Origin: Rhizobium sp.
Lineage (GTDB): Bacteria; Pseudomonadota; Alphaproteobacteria; Rhizobiales; Rhizobiaceae
DNA length: 64,000 nucleotides
Reading direction: 5' to 3'
Assembly (NCBI GenBank): GCA_019739215.1
Contig: JAHHDR010000041.1
Coordinates: forward strand, 1-64,000
Below, piece by piece: positions 63,828 to 64,000 of the stretch. Below the pieces are notes generated by a model, which did not search any database, was not told the origin of the DNA, and worked only from the letters and a program-made list of their open reading frames with translations. Within the stretch, counting starts at the first letter, position 1. Every line of letters starts with the position of its first letter. Both the position numbers and the translations under genes were made by a program.

Positions 63828-64000
63828 TCAGGTCCAGAACTGATCCAGCCAGAACCCCAATTTCCTGAAACCCTGCGGGTTGATCGAATAGATCCGTCTC
63901 GTCCCTTCCGAGGTGACGGAGACGAGATGATTGTCGAGCAGGGCCTTGAGGTGCTGCGACACCGCCGGGCGCGAAACCGGCAGCATGGCCGCCAGTTCGT
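63828..64000 (-). CDS. ArsR-type winged-helix regulator (5' end beyond window)
   Basis: The visible 56 codons read LAAMLPVSRPAVSQHLKALLDNHLVSVTSEGTRRIYSINPQGF, a complete recognition helix and wing of an ArsR-like regulator. The N-terminus is outside the window. It ends FWLDQFWT, as in activators or repressors of the HTH_20 type. The 130 bases before it (63698-63827) hold nothing I recognise. Confidence 0.85.
   Translation of the reverse strand, partial: ELAAMLPVSRPAVSQHLKALLDNHLVSVTSEGTRRIYSINPQGFRKLGFWLDQFWT

Overview
The window looks like the chromosome of an alphaproteobacterium of the order Hyphomicrobiales, most likely Rhizobiaceae. The DNA is GC-rich. The order secA / PpiC-type isomerase / argJ / GNAT / mutT, a SAM-II riboswitch ahead of metA, an invasion-associated-locus-B protein and an ECF42-type sigma factor with a DGPF protein all point there. 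I cannot name a genus. The content is mostly housekeeping chromosome; I see no prophage, insertion sequence, CRISPR array or integrated island.

Bases 1-16136 form a giant palindrome. Bases 1-8068 are the reverse complement of 8069-16136. The axis (8068/8069) lies inside an LPS-type flippase gene, leaving two identical N-terminal halves facing each other. The right arm runs on without a break into full-length secA and the rest of the window, so it is taken as the genuine locus: secA, ppiC-like isomerase, argJ, GNAT, mutT, a small membrane protein, a methyltransferase, comF, grxC, a nitrilase-family amidase, DUF1178 and the flippase. The left arm repeats all of this and stops inside secA at base 1. 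I found twelve differences between the arms away from the axis. All are single-base indels, and eleven lie within about 1.1 kb of the axis. Both arms also share inferred frame errors in the amidase. This pattern fits a fold-back (inverted chimeric) long read at a contig end better than a biological duplication.

Bases 16-31 kb hold secA, a sulfotransferase, dodecin, a DGPF/YCII protein, ubiG, a vWA protein, metA with its SAM-II riboswitch, a MoxR ATPase, a CoA-ester lyase with a DUF1737 partner, a GNAT, a Bax-inhibitor-1 protein, and a YbbAP-type ABC exporter divergent from a TesA-like esterase. Bases 31-46 kb hold thpR, a lipoprotein, a low-molecular-weight phosphatase, a pterin dehydratase, a YkvA-like protein, an IalB-family protein, rlmN, DUF924, a beta-CASP metallo-beta-lactamase, the DGPF-ECF42 pair, a chemoreceptor, DUF1801, LysE, an SDR, a ParDE pair and argG.

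Bases 46-64 kb hold a MarR-controlled drug exporter, a TetR/flavin-monooxygenase divergent pair, an M3 peptidase, a GNAT, two tandem paralogous membrane proteins, dxr, an N-carbamoylputrescine amidase, a second sulfotransferase with a DUF1796 protein, four small proteins around a tRNA-Arg(CCU), a two-gene amino-acid ABC transporter, purEK, two DUF465 proteins and a truncated ArsR-type regulator.

Several genes outside the palindrome also look broken by one base in a homopolymer or doublet (ftsX-like permease, LMW phosphatase start, small gene before moxR). This suggests residual long-read consensus error across the assembly.
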